DNA of 30,660 nucleotides from Blattamonas nauphoetae. Its lineage: Eukaryota > Preaxostyla > Oxymonadida. Below the pieces are notes generated by a model, which did not search any database, was not told where the DNA came from, and saw only the letters and a list, made by a program, of their open reading frames with translations. This document shows positions 1 through 7,938 of the stretch, one piece after another (the stretch's first letter is position 1; every line of letters starts with the position of its first letter). Made by a program: the position numbers and the translations under genes. The stretch is from positions 1 to 30,660 of the forward strand of contig JARBJD010000594.1 of assembly GCA_033064195.1 (NCBI GenBank), read 5' to 3'.

Positions 1-2
1 CA

Positions 3-608
3 CTGTTGGCCAAGTTTCCAGAAGAAGCGAAGACAGTTTCAATTCGTGGGAAATTCATCGAATACAAACACGGAAATGTGGTAGCTACTCTACTGAATGG
101 ACTCACATGTCTGTCAAAAGTTGTCTACGTTCCAATCCAACACACAAAGTTTCATGCAGACTCTATTGACGACTTAACTCCAGAGTTCATTGCTGAATTT
201 AATTTAATCGAATCTCAAAAATGTTTCAGATATTTTTATTTCATTGAAATGTCATCACTGAAAATATTAGAACCGTTTGATCCTGAGCAGAAAGAGTTCA
301 CAAACATCCACGACTTTCAGAGATACTTGGAGAAGAATAAAAAAGAACTGAATGAGTACACAACTCAGAAACTGAATAGGATGATCCAAATCGATGGATA
401 TCGAATAACAAAAATAAGAGGTGAGATCGCACTGAGGAAACGATATGTTGATGCTTCCACTCCTCCTAATTCACTCTCGATTGATCAGAGACTTTCAGAC
501 ATTGAAGAATCAATTCGAGCGTTGACAGATACTCTCAGCATGAGGCTTCGAAGTCTTGACGATACAATCGGTAATCTCATTCAAGAGTTAACGGACGGTT
601 CGGTTTGA
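3..608 (+). CDS. Unknown protein, 5' end outside window, C-terminal coiled coil
   Basis: The frame is open to the left edge of the window, so the true start is not visible; no ATG with an upstream T-rich motif is seen here. About 200 residues are visible. The first two thirds look like a globular alpha/beta fold with several FRYFYF-type aromatic stretches. The last 45 residues (LSIDQRLSDIEESIRALTD and onward) form a heptad-like coiled coil. I do not recognise the family. The gene ends tail-to-tail with the packaging ATPase, their 3' ends overlapping by about 21 bp, which fits compact viral packing and places it in the same virus-like block. A coiled coil could mean an oligomeric virion or replication protein, but that is inference only. 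Confidence 0.6.
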   Translation: MLAKFPEEAKTVSIRGKFIEYKHGNVVATLLNGLTCLSKVVYVPIQHTKFHADSIDDLTPEFIAEFNLIESQKCFRYFYFIEMSSLKILEPFDPEQKEFTNIHDFQRYLEKNKKELNEYTTQKLNRMIQIDGYRITKIRGEIALRKRYVDASTPPNSLSIDQRLSDIEESIRALTDTLSMRLRSLDDTIGNLIQELTDGSV

Positions 609-1433
609 ACCTTCTTTGTTGATCTCATTCAGTGCAACTCCATCTGTGTTGTATCGAAGAATGATTGCTTCACATTTCTGTTTTCGTTGATAGACATTCC
701 AGAATTGTCGAATATCAATTGGGGAGTTCAACTGCGGATATACTCGACTGATTCGTTCTTTGTTGAATCCTCCAAAGATCCACATCGAATCAATGTTTGA
801 CTTCATATCTGCTGACAAACTGAACAGCTCATGCATTGTTAGAAAGAATGTGAACTTTGGTTGTCGATTCTCCAATAATAAGTCCATCATTGTCATTCTA
901 TTTTTGGATGCTCTTCGTTCACCTAGGATTCGACGACAGTCATCAAGGAGGATAATCGTTTGGAGATTCTTAACTGAGAAGTCATCAATGTAAAGTGCAT
1001 CAAAGAGATCTTCTCGGCATTCATCAGTGATCTTGTTCTGCCATTGATTGTCAATAATTTCTTCATACGCAGCTTTCGATTCTGAGAGTTCCAATAGAAA
1101 TGGAAGTGCATCATCGTATTTGACTTTCACATAAGGAACATTCAGTATTGGTTTAAATTTATCGAAGGTTGGATCAATGTTCTTATCAGTGACGAAGACA
1201 AACAAGTGAAACAGTTCATTCCCAACCTGAACATTCTGGAGCTTTGCAACCTCTCGAAGAGCATTGAATGTTTTTCCACTTCCTCTATTCCCAACAAGGA
1301 CATTCACACTATTGCGATTGAAATTCAAGTCTGGATGTATTAGTGATTGCACTTCATGAGAAACATTCCTATTTGATGCTTCACTCAATTTAGCATTCAC
1401 GTATGCTGTAAGCGATAATGGAGATTTCTTCAT
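588..1433 (-). CDS. Virion packaging ATPase (A32/FtsK-HerA-like)
   Basis: This 281-residue P-loop ATPase would pump DNA into capsids. Seen: Walker A GNRGSGKT at residues 48-55 after a hydrophobic strand (VNVLV), Walker B TIILLDD at 159-165, and a following strand-plus-polar motif FTFFLTMHE near 194-202 that fits the sensor region. This order and length match the A32-like packaging ATPases of Polintons, adintoviruses, virophages and poxviruses (family knowledge). The frame extends 72 codons further upstream, but I chose the ATG at 1433. It follows an AT-rich TATTTTAATT motif like those before the other minus-strand genes, and the longer version would run into the divergent gene at 1493. No frame break is seen. 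Confidence 0.85.
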   Translation of the reverse strand: MKKSPLSLTAYVNAKLSEASNRNVSHEVQSLIHPDLNFNRNSVNVLVGNRGSGKTFNALREVAKLQNVQVGNELFHLFVFVTDKNIDPTFDKFKPILNVPYVKVKYDDALPFLLELSESKAAYEEIIDNQWQNKITDECREDLFDALYIDDFSVKNLQTIILLDDCRRILGERRASKNRMTMMDLLLENRQPKFTFFLTMHELFSLSADMKSNIDSMWIFGGFNKERISRVYPQLNSPIDIRQFWNVYQRKQKCEAIILRYNTDGVALNEINKEGSNRTVR

Positions 1434-1439
1434 TTGTGA

Positions 1440-1462
1440 TTTAACTCTAATTAAAATATACT
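1440..1462 (-). promoter_or_regulatory. Minus-strand-class promoter motif before ATPase
   Basis: Read on the minus strand, TATATTTTAATTAGAGTTAAA lies a few bases before the ATPase ATG. Its core, ATTTTAATT, recurs before the two minus-strand genes at 8782 and 8960. It differs from the TTTTTATTTTT motif of the plus-strand genes. Its role as a promoter is inferred from position and recurrence. Confidence 0.45.
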
Positions 1463-1467
1463 TTTGG

Positions 1468-1480
1468 TTTTTATTTTGTA
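1468..1480 (+). promoter_or_regulatory. Plus-strand-class T-rich promoter motif
   Basis: TTTTTATTTTGTA sits 12 bases before the ATG at 1493 and back-to-back with the divergent ATPase motif. It is one of seven similar motifs, each just before a plus-strand gene of the virus-like block. Confidence 0.55.
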
Positions 1481-1492
1481 TGAAAACACACA

Positions 1493-2455
1493 ATGTCACA
1501 AAAGATAGTGTACGTTCAACCACAAAGAAAAGCACAAGCGAAAAAACCAAGAATGAGATACGCAGCAGAGACTCAAGCAGCATTGAAACGAATCTATGCC
1601 GATGATGATATTCAAACCAGACGCAATGATGCTCTGTGTAGTCTTCCATCAGCTCGAGAGTATATTACGAGAACTGGACGAAAGTGGACTGCGAAAGTAG
1701 AACAATATGGACAAGTTCCTGATGTGATGGTTTACGATAATGATACTGGAGATCTGATTGCAGTCAATGGTGCCATGCTAACTCCATACAACAGTAGACC
1801 AGTCAAAGAGACATACTATGCAATGAATCCAACTCCAGATATGCGAAGACAGAAACCATACACATCATTCAATCAAGAAAATGGAAGGAAAATCAAAGCT
1901 GTACATCGGAATTTCCTCAAGAATGGAACATACGATTTGCCAACCAATTATCGAGACATCAGCTATGAAGAGATGAAGACCAAACGATCTCAACAACCAT
2001 ATGCAATAATGAAGAGAGCTGTTGGTGAACACATGACAGACACATTGGGAATAACTCGTGCAAATCGAAGCAATCCAGCTGATCCCAGCAAGAATGTGTT
2101 AGACAATATGGTGTTCAATTCAATTCAATCACAGATTGCATCACTGATGTGGGATCAATGGCTTCATGATCATGTTCAGGACTACAATCCCAGTATGAAA
2201 CAAAAGAAAGCCTTCAAAGATCAGATTTATCCAGTGTTTCTCCAAATGATCACTCAAGATACAACGTATTTATCGGAATACTGTACTCGCTATTCAACTC
2301 ACATATCAACAGAAATTAATAAACTGAAAGCCAAAGCATTCAAAACAGTCACAGATGATGATATCAGTGGATACCAATCTGAAATGCCTGGGTATTATCG
2401 ATTTGCACAGTTGGACAGTTCTGGAATGGGAGCTATAGATCGAGCAGAAATGTGA
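1493..2455 (+). CDS. Unknown basic virion-block protein, 320 aa
   Basis: The frame is whole and starts with an ATG 12 bases after a T-rich promoter motif. The first 35 residues are very basic and low in complexity (QRKAQAKKPRMRY), which fits nucleic-acid binding. The centre holds a segment rich in N, Y and R, and the rest is helical, ending with GMGAIDRAEM. There is no signal peptide and no clear membrane segment. It lies between the packaging ATPase and the small MAPG proteins, so a structural or core role is plausible, but I do not recognise the family. It could be a divergent minor capsid (penton-like) protein, though no jelly-roll signature is visible by eye. Confidence 0.7.
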   Translation: MSQKIVYVQPQRKAQAKKPRMRYAAETQAALKRIYADDDIQTRRNDALCSLPSAREYITRTGRKWTAKVEQYGQVPDVMVYDNDTGDLIAVNGAMLTPYNSRPVKETYYAMNPTPDMRRQKPYTSFNQENGRKIKAVHRNFLKNGTYDLPTNYRDISYEEMKTKRSQQPYAIMKRAVGEHMTDTLGITRANRSNPADPSKNVLDNMVFNSIQSQIASLMWDQWLHDHVQDYNPSMKQKKAFKDQIYPVFLQMITQDTTYLSEYCTRYSTHISTEINKLKAKAFKTVTDDDISGYQSEMPGYYRFAQLDSSGMGAIDRAEM

Positions 2456-2476
2456 ATTTAAAAACATTAATATATA

Positions 2477-2492
2477 TTTTTTATTTTTATAG
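2477..2492 (+). promoter_or_regulatory. Plus-strand-class T-rich promoter motif
   Basis: TTTTTTATTTTTATAG lies 6 bases before the ATG at 2499. It matches the motif before the other plus-strand genes. Confidence 0.6.
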
Positions 2493-2498
2493 AAAGTG

Positions 2499-3143
2499 AT
2501 GCAACCAATTCTAAGTTGTCAATTTACGAAACACACAAGTTCTTCTTCAGTACCAACATCAATCACCAACAATGTCATCATTGAAGATCGAAGTAAAGCT
2601 GGAGTAGATAATAGAGGATCGAAGATGGAGATGGTCTCGCTAGAGGCTTCGAACCCTCCTTTGGGGAGAGAAAGAGTATGCTCTGAGCCTGTGGTCACTA
2701 ATGAACGTGGAGCTTACGATCCACCACTGGAGACATATCCATCAGCGCCAATCCAAAGTCGTTCTATTCCACTTCGAGAGTACACTTCCAATATTTCAGC
2801 ATTCAAAGATCAGCTATTGCTCGTCTACAAGAATGCATTTGCTTGTGAAAAGAAACTACTGAATAATCTCATTGAACCATCAAAGAAACTGATCACAAAC
2901 CAAAGTGATTTATGTGCACTGATTGCGACTCTCACTGGAATCAATGATGTGGTGATCGAATTGGATGATTTGTCTGATAAGTGCCTCTGTCTGAATAAAC
3001 TCCCAATCTTTCGAACAATATTCAAGATCCTCTTTGGTGGAAAAGACATGAGTATTGCCTACAATGAAGCATACAACACTATTCTCAATTATGGCATTTC
3101 TCTGACGAAAGCTATACCCCGTTCGGGCAGAAATCTCTTCTGA
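2499..3143 (+). CDS. Unknown protein, 214 aa
   Basis: The ATG at 2499 was chosen because it is the first after the T-rich motif; a GTG codon just before it is less likely as a start. Residues 1-90 are Ser/Pro/Glu-rich and probably disordered. Residues 95-214 look helical, with a Cys-containing LDDLSDKCLCLNKLPIF stretch and a short hydrophobic segment (FRTIFKILFGG). No family is recognised. A disordered head plus a helical tail is common in scaffold or minor virion proteins, and the position between the 320-aa protein and the MAPG pair fits that, but this is inference. Confidence 0.65.
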   Translation: MQPILSCQFTKHTSSSSVPTSITNNVIIEDRSKAGVDNRGSKMEMVSLEASNPPLGRERVCSEPVVTNERGAYDPPLETYPSAPIQSRSIPLREYTSNISAFKDQLLLVYKNAFACEKKLLNNLIEPSKKLITNQSDLCALIATLTGINDVVIELDDLSDKCLCLNKLPIFRTIFKILFGGKDMSIAYNEAYNTILNYGISLTKAIPRSGRNLF

Positions 3144-3175
3144 GATTATTTCCTCGTTAAAATTATAAATGAATT

Positions 3176-3193
3176 GTATTTTTTATTTTTACA
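3176..3193 (+). promoter_or_regulatory. Plus-strand-class T-rich promoter motif
   Basis: TATTTTTTATTTTTACA lies 3-4 bases before the ATG at 3197. It is one of the clearest members of the motif set. Confidence 0.6.
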
Positions 3194-3196
3194 TAA

Positions 3197-3505
3197 ATGG
3201 CTCCAGGAAGTTTCAACAAACTCAAAAATATCGGCAAGCAATTCTTTCAATTCATCAAACCTCTAGCTCCAACATTGCTTCAAGTCGGTGGTGGATTGCT
3301 CTCTCAAACGAACAGTAAATTCGGTCAAACAGCAGGAGGAATACTCAATGGATTAGGTGGAATGATGGACGTGTATCAACAAAATAAGGCAATCAATCGT
3401 CAACAAAAACCGCAGATGATCGAGTACGAACCTCCACGAAATGGACGATACTCCAATGATGATATGCCACTCTCGTCAAATTCCAAAATTCAATTCAAAG
3501 GATAA
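3197..3505 (+). CDS. Small MAPG protein 1, pVI/lytic-like candidate (102 aa)
   Basis: This 102-residue protein opens with MAPGSFNKLKNIGKQFFQF, a basic amphipathic helix, then a hydrophobic Gly-rich stretch (LAPTLLQVGGGLL, GGILNGLGGMM) at about residues 28-57. A polar Gln/Asn/Pro-rich tail follows. The first residues match the next gene (MAPG, KL, GK at the same places). Small proteins with an amphipathic head and a Gly-rich hydrophobic core are typical of adenovirus pVI/pX-like and adintovirus melittin-like proteins that break membranes during entry (family knowledge). The assignment here rests on shape and gene position, not on clear homology. Confidence 0.6.
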   Translation: MAPGSFNKLKNIGKQFFQFIKPLAPTLLQVGGGLLSQTNSKFGQTAGGILNGLGGMMDVYQQNKAINRQQKPQMIEYEPPRNGRYSNDDMPLSSNSKIQFKG

Positions 3506-3523
3506 TCATTCACTAGTATTCAA

Positions 3524-3540
3524 ATATTTTTATTTTTATT
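3524..3540 (+). promoter_or_regulatory. Plus-strand-class T-rich promoter motif
   Basis: ATATTTTTATTTTTATT lies 3 bases before the ATG at 3544. Confidence 0.6.
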
Positions 3541-3543
3541 AAA

Positions 3544-3843
3544 ATGGCACCAGGTTGGTTATCAAAATTAGCAGCAGTTGGTAAAAACATACTCAGAGTT
3601 GGAGCTCCATTTCTGAATCTCATTCCCTTCGTTGGACCATTGATTTCTAAGGTCGCACAGACAGGAATTGAAATGATACCAGATGTGAAGTCGGATCAGC
3701 AACTCCACGCAGAAAAGATGGCACAATATGAGCAAGCAATCAATGAAGGAAACACTGCAGTTGCGAATAAACTCAGAGGAGAAATACTGAAACTAGAAGA
3801 AAAGCTGAAACCAAAAGCGAAGAAACCAAAAAAGAAAAAGTAA
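3544..3843 (+). CDS. Small MAPG protein 2, membrane-active with Lys-rich tail (99 aa)
   Basis: The 99-residue protein opens MAPGWLSKLAAVGKNILRVG, which parallels protein 1, then has a strongly hydrophobic segment (APFLNLIPFVGPLISKVA) at about residues 21-38. A charged helix follows, and the protein ends in a nearly pure Lys/Pro/Ala tail (LKPKAKKPKKKK). The hydrophobic head would suit membrane insertion or lysis, and the basic tail DNA or RNA binding. It lies directly before the main capsid-like gene with its own T-rich motif. Nearest functional analogy: adenovirus pVI/pX or the melittin-like proteins of adintoviruses, by inference. Confidence 0.6.
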   Translation: MAPGWLSKLAAVGKNILRVGAPFLNLIPFVGPLISKVAQTGIEMIPDVKSDQQLHAEKMAQYEQAINEGNTAVANKLRGEILKLEEKLKPKAKKPKKKK

Positions 3844-3862
3844 CTAGAGTTAAAGCATAAAT

Positions 3863-3880
3863 GTAATTTTTTATTTTTGT
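3863..3880 (+). promoter_or_regulatory. Plus-strand-class T-rich promoter motif
   Basis: GTAATTTTTTATTTTTGT ends 4 bases before the ATG of the main capsid-like gene at 3885. Confidence 0.6.
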
Positions 3881-3884
3881 TAAA

Positions 3885-5747
3885 ATGAACTCGCATATAA
3901 CACATCTGACAAACAAAAGAACTGGAGCATCATCATTGACTGGAAACACCACAGGAAGGATAGAATACACACGAGATGATATAGGCCAAATACAACAGCA
4001 ACTCATGTCTGAACATCACATCAATTACCTAATGAATGATGGAGCCCACAGTACTTCTATTCAAGAATTGAAACCATCAGAGAATTCACGCTTCTACAAG
4101 GGACAGGAAATAATCATTCCACTGACCGGGAATCAAGACATTTGTCAAATCGATGATTCCTTTATTACGTTCACAATGACTGCAACATTGAAACTCAACA
4201 ATTGGCAGACAACTTCTGGTAAACTTGGATCATGGATGAATGAGAGAATATTCATCTTTGTTGGACTCAAGCATTCAGCATCCATCTTTCGTAGTCTTAC
4301 TGTTCTTCACAACAATCAGAGAATCATTAGCACAACAACAAATGATGTATCCATGGAATCTCACATCTACAACATGATCAAACCAAAGAGTCAATTGGAG
4401 AATCGAAAACACTCACATACGCCATGGCAAAATGCTTGGAATCATGATGAATCTGTTGCTGGTGTTTATATTCCATTATCAGACTTCACAGGAACAAAAG
4501 AAACTGGTAATTTATGTGATACTATTGATGTGCCAATTCGTGTGTCGATTAATCTTGAAGATCTTCTGATATTCTCTGGGATGACTGACTATCCAAGATG
4601 TCTATTCGGTGATTTGAAATTAAGTGTGTACATCAATGAGGATGCTTTTGTCTGCTGCCCTGTGAATCCTGAACTGACATTGAAAAATACACTATCATCA
4701 TTCGTTACTGGAACAGCAACAGCACCATATATAAAAACAGCAATTCAATCTTGTATTCAACATCGTCCCTTTTTTCTGAATATTCTTGTAACCTCATGTA
4801 CCAAGAATTTCGTTCAAATTGGTCAATCATTTCTCCAACCAACAGTTACCAAAGACACTTATCTCAATGCATCCAATGCTCTGACAAATGAACCTGCATA
4901 CGTGGATCAATATATATCATTGAACATTCTTGATTATCAAATTGATGATGTGTATTGCATGAGTTCTGGATACAATATTAAAGACATTGCGAAAGAGAAT
5001 CTGAAGCAGATGTATCAGAATCGACCAGGAACAATTCCAGCAGAGAAGATCTCATTCTATCCATTTCAGAAGACACCAACGGCAACAGGAATTGATTGTA
5101 CTCAGCAAATGGTAGTGGTGAATGCGAAGGATATCATGCTTCTCTTCCGTCACTACGACAATGAAGTCACTTGTTTCCACAACCCAATGCAGAAGAACAT
5201 CCAAGTGACTTTACAAAACAGGTATTATCCAGAACAACCGACTACAACTATTGGAGCTCGCTTCTATCAATTTGCATTGTCGACTCTCAACCTTGATTCA
5301 TACCTCACTGTTCCAGATGATTTGGAGCGATCACTTACAGATTCTCTCGTTGAAGAGAAACTCACTGGTGACGGAACATATCCTCGTGAAACAATGACAA
5401 GAGTGCGACCGATTCATGACAACACTGACTTCCTTTTGTGCTTCTCAACACAGAGAAGTGGATGTCCAACGAACTGTAATGATTCGATCAGTTCCAGAGG
5501 TGTGAATACTGCTGTCACATTGAGATCTCAACCAATATATCAAGGCAATCTCGACACATACTACAATGTGTACGACCCAAGTCAAAGTGGTGGTGATATG
5601 ATAACATTTACTCATCCTCCAGCACCAATATTAGCTACTACTGCCACAACGTGGTGGGTGTTACGATTTAGTACTGATGAACCAAGAGTCGAATACTATC
5701 CTAATCACACACTGAAAGCATTACACAAAGATTTGGGAATCATGTAG
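3885..5747 (+). CDS. Capsid-like protein 1 (candidate double jelly-roll MCP), 620 aa
   Basis: An unbroken 620-residue, beta-rich frame with no signal peptide or membrane span. Landmarks: a strand-like block with FVGLKHSASI at about 125-134, an aromatic region HTPWQNAWNHDESVAGVY at about 178-195, and a block INLEDLLIFSGMTDYPRCLF then GDLKLSVYIN at about 222-251. Near the end come PIYQGNLDTYY and TWWVLRF. Length, beta content and position beside a packaging ATPase fit the double jelly-roll major capsid protein of Polinton/adintovirus-type elements. The next gene shares its main blocks in the same order, so the two are paralogues. The family call is by analogy; no search was run. This copy looks whole. 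Confidence 0.65.
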   Translation: MNSHITHLTNKRTGASSLTGNTTGRIEYTRDDIGQIQQQLMSEHHINYLMNDGAHSTSIQELKPSENSRFYKGQEIIIPLTGNQDICQIDDSFITFTMTATLKLNNWQTTSGKLGSWMNERIFIFVGLKHSASIFRSLTVLHNNQRIISTTTNDVSMESHIYNMIKPKSQLENRKHSHTPWQNAWNHDESVAGVYIPLSDFTGTKETGNLCDTIDVPIRVSINLEDLLIFSGMTDYPRCLFGDLKLSVYINEDAFVCCPVNPELTLKNTLSSFVTGTATAPYIKTAIQSCIQHRPFFLNILVTSCTKNFVQIGQSFLQPTVTKDTYLNASNALTNEPAYVDQYISLNILDYQIDDVYCMSSGYNIKDIAKENLKQMYQNRPGTIPAEKISFYPFQKTPTATGIDCTQQMVVVNAKDIMLLFRHYDNEVTCFHNPMQKNIQVTLQNRYYPEQPTTTIGARFYQFALSTLNLDSYLTVPDDLERSLTDSLVEEKLTGDGTYPRETMTRVRPIHDNTDFLLCFSTQRSGCPTNCNDSISSRGVNTAVTLRSQPIYQGNLDTYYNVYDPSQSGGDMITFTHPPAPILATTATTWWVLRFSTDEPRVEYYPNHTLKALHKDLGIM

Positions 5748-5778
5748 AGACAAAACAGGAAAAGAAATTATTGATATT

Positions 5779-5796
5779 GTATTTTTTATTTTTCTA
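5779..5796 (+). promoter_or_regulatory. Plus-strand-class T-rich promoter motif
   Basis: GTATTTTTTATTTTTCTA ends 3 bases before the ATG at 5800. Confidence 0.6.
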
Positions 5797-5799
5797 TAA

Positions 5800-7487
5800 A
5801 TGAGAAGTATCAGATCAAATCAATCCAAACCAACATCGACATTAATTGAGCAAATCGAAGTGCAATCATATCTGCCGAAACAGTGGGATTCAGAACCTCA
5901 CATCTACTCCATCCAAGAAGTGCATCCTACAAATCCTCCCATGCCATGCAGAATTGGAGATGAGATTGAAGTTCCACTGTGCTATGACGGACATGATGTT
6001 ACTGAATTTATGAAGAGTCAGTTGCGAATTGATCTCACGATTACTGTTCCATATTCATATACGAGTAGTGAAACAGGAGAGTACGTCGGACTATCAGGAA
6101 TCTTCGTCGGATACAAATCATCCTCAGATGCAATTCGAGATATGAGACTCGTCGACAGTCATGGAAACATTATTGACAATTCACTTCAGAATAATCATGT
6201 TCACGAATCATTTCTGTATCACACATTCAAGTCGTACGAAGAGAAAAACAATATGAAGCACTGCTACAGTCTTTGGGAAAATGTTCAGAGAATGGATCAG
6301 AGTGTGTACGGATTCTACTATGTTCCCGTCAATAAATCCACAAATAAACTCACAAAGACAATTCCTTTGTTATTCCATTTGTGAATCTACTTCCACTCAG
6401 TACATTTGATCAATATCCCAATTCAATCTTTGGTAATTTACGTTTAAGATTTCACTTGACAACTGATTCACTTGTGTATTGTCCAATTCAACATTCAACT
6501 GTCATTCGAAAATCTACCCAAGGTTGCCGTGAAGTGTTTCCAGATAAAGACTTGACAAGTATGTCGGATCAATCCAACATGCTCTTGATGTCTGATGGGG
6601 ACTTTTCTCCAGTAACACAGGAATTTACACAGATAGGAAATCCAGTACTGAAAGCTAGCAGTAAAAGGAGCTATGCTCCATCTGCCAGTACAGTCGCTGA
6701 GGTTGGAGCTATAAGTTTCACTTGCACTGTTCAATCCTCTTCGGTGGACAAAGTCTCAACAATTTGCTATGGATATCAAATCACTGATGCAACAAAACAA
6801 TCCCTCTTCAACACATATTCGAAGACTCTGTATGTCATGAAAGCAGAAAGAATTGACACACAATCATTTCAATCAAAAGCAAATGCAATGGGAGTGAGAT
6901 CAAACATCAGTATCAAACTCAACAATCTGATGAATCTAATGTGCTTGTTCCCTGAAAGACCTAACGAATGAACAGTCTTCAGAAATCCTCACTATGTTGG
7001 TCAATTCGAAATGCTTGGATCCAACTTTCCCAATTTCCCAATGTCAACAATCTCACCAGAGTTCTATCAAATGATGATGGTGAATGGTGATTTCATTGGT
7101 TGTTCCGCAACAGAAGAGTTTGAAAATTCAATTTGTTCAACTCGAATGTTTGACTATAAAGCAAAGGAATATAAGAGAACAAAACCAGTAACAGATGCAA
7201 CATGTTTCACATTCATGGTTCCAACAGATCGAAGTGAAATCGCTGGTGGTGAAGAAGGGATCTCAACAGCAGAATCAGTGAATATCGTCTACAGAGGAAC
7301 ACCAATCAATCAGGGAGACCTTGATCCATATTTCACATCAACCAAAGATGGACCTCCTCCTCCAATTCTAGCACTACATCAAGCAACATACTGGTTGTTC
7401 TGGATTGAGAATGGACAACCACGAGTGCGATATGTCATTGATCGTCGACTCCAAGAAGCTTATGAAGAAGTGAAGAGAGGGTATTGA
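5800..7487 (+). pseudogene. Capsid-like protein 2, paralogue of the 3885-5747 gene, broken
   Basis: This stretch codes for a second protein of the same layout as capsid-like protein 1: an FVGYKSSSDAI-like block, a SLWENVQRMDQSVYGFYYVP-like aromatic block, a YPNSIFGNLRLRFH block, then a PINQGDLDPYF block and a TYWLFWI strand near the end. All fall in the same order as in the neighbour. As it stands it is broken, with about two breaks, and is treated as a fossil. Its inverted copy in the right arm shows much the same decay, so the damage predates the duplication. Its T-rich promoter motif is still in place. A second shell protein of this size beside the first is unusual for Polintons. Confidence 0.65.
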
Positions 7488-7502
7488 ATAGAACAACTAT
7501 GA

Positions 7503-7517
7503 TATTTTATTTTTGTA
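7503..7517 (+). promoter_or_regulatory. Plus-strand-class T-rich promoter motif
   Basis: TATTTTATTTTTGTA lies 10 bases before the ATG at 7528; the inverted copy is at 27881-27896. Confidence 0.55.
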
Positions 7518-7527
7518 GAAAACAAGA

Positions 7528-7938
7528 ATGGTCAAACGCTATTTCTCAATTCAGAATTCTCACACTGCTCAACTCCCTCCTGATTTTACCAATTCCAGAA
7601 AACAAAAATATGTCCACTTCCTCGACTGCAAACTCATTCATGTGAAAGAAGAAATAAATGGTAACTCAACTGTCATTTCAAAAGATATTCCACAGCACAT
7701 AACAATCCATGGTGATTGGATCCAGACTGATGCATTCAATGATTCATATGTTGCTTTCTGCAATGAACAGATTGCGAAGCGAAAGAAGTGGGAATTAAGC
7801 ACTCGACAATCAATTGTGAAGATCTGGTTCAAAGACAGTTCTGGTGAATCAATTGAGATGGAAACATCGGAAACAATCAATGGAAAAATAATCAAAGAGT
7901 ATTATGAATTTCTGGTTGATCTCATGTTGGAATACTAA
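7528..7938 (+). CDS. Unknown 136-aa virion-block protein
   Basis: The frame is whole, starting 10 bases after a T-rich motif. It looks beta-rich in the middle (QHITIHGDWIQTD, SIVKIWFKDSSGESIEMETS) and ends in a short helix (EYYEFLVDLMLEY). No signal peptide, membrane span or known motif is visible. It ends tail-to-tail with the S74 fibre-like gene, overlapping by about 17 bp. An identical-looking copy lies inverted at 27460-27870. A small beta-rich protein here might be a minor capsid or cement protein, but nothing in the sequence proves this. Confidence 0.65.
   Translation: MVKRYFSIQNSHTAQLPPDFTNSRKQKYVHFLDCKLIHVKEEINGNSTVISKDIPQHITIHGDWIQTDAFNDSYVAFCNEQIAKRKKWELSTRQSIVKIWFKDSSGESIEMETSETINGKIIKEYYEFLVDLMLEY

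Noticed and set aside
1434-1649. 72-codon upstream extension of the ATPase frame
   Set aside because: It overlaps the divergent 1493 gene and its promoter motif; the ATG at 1433 follows a promoter-like motif and gives the usual family length.
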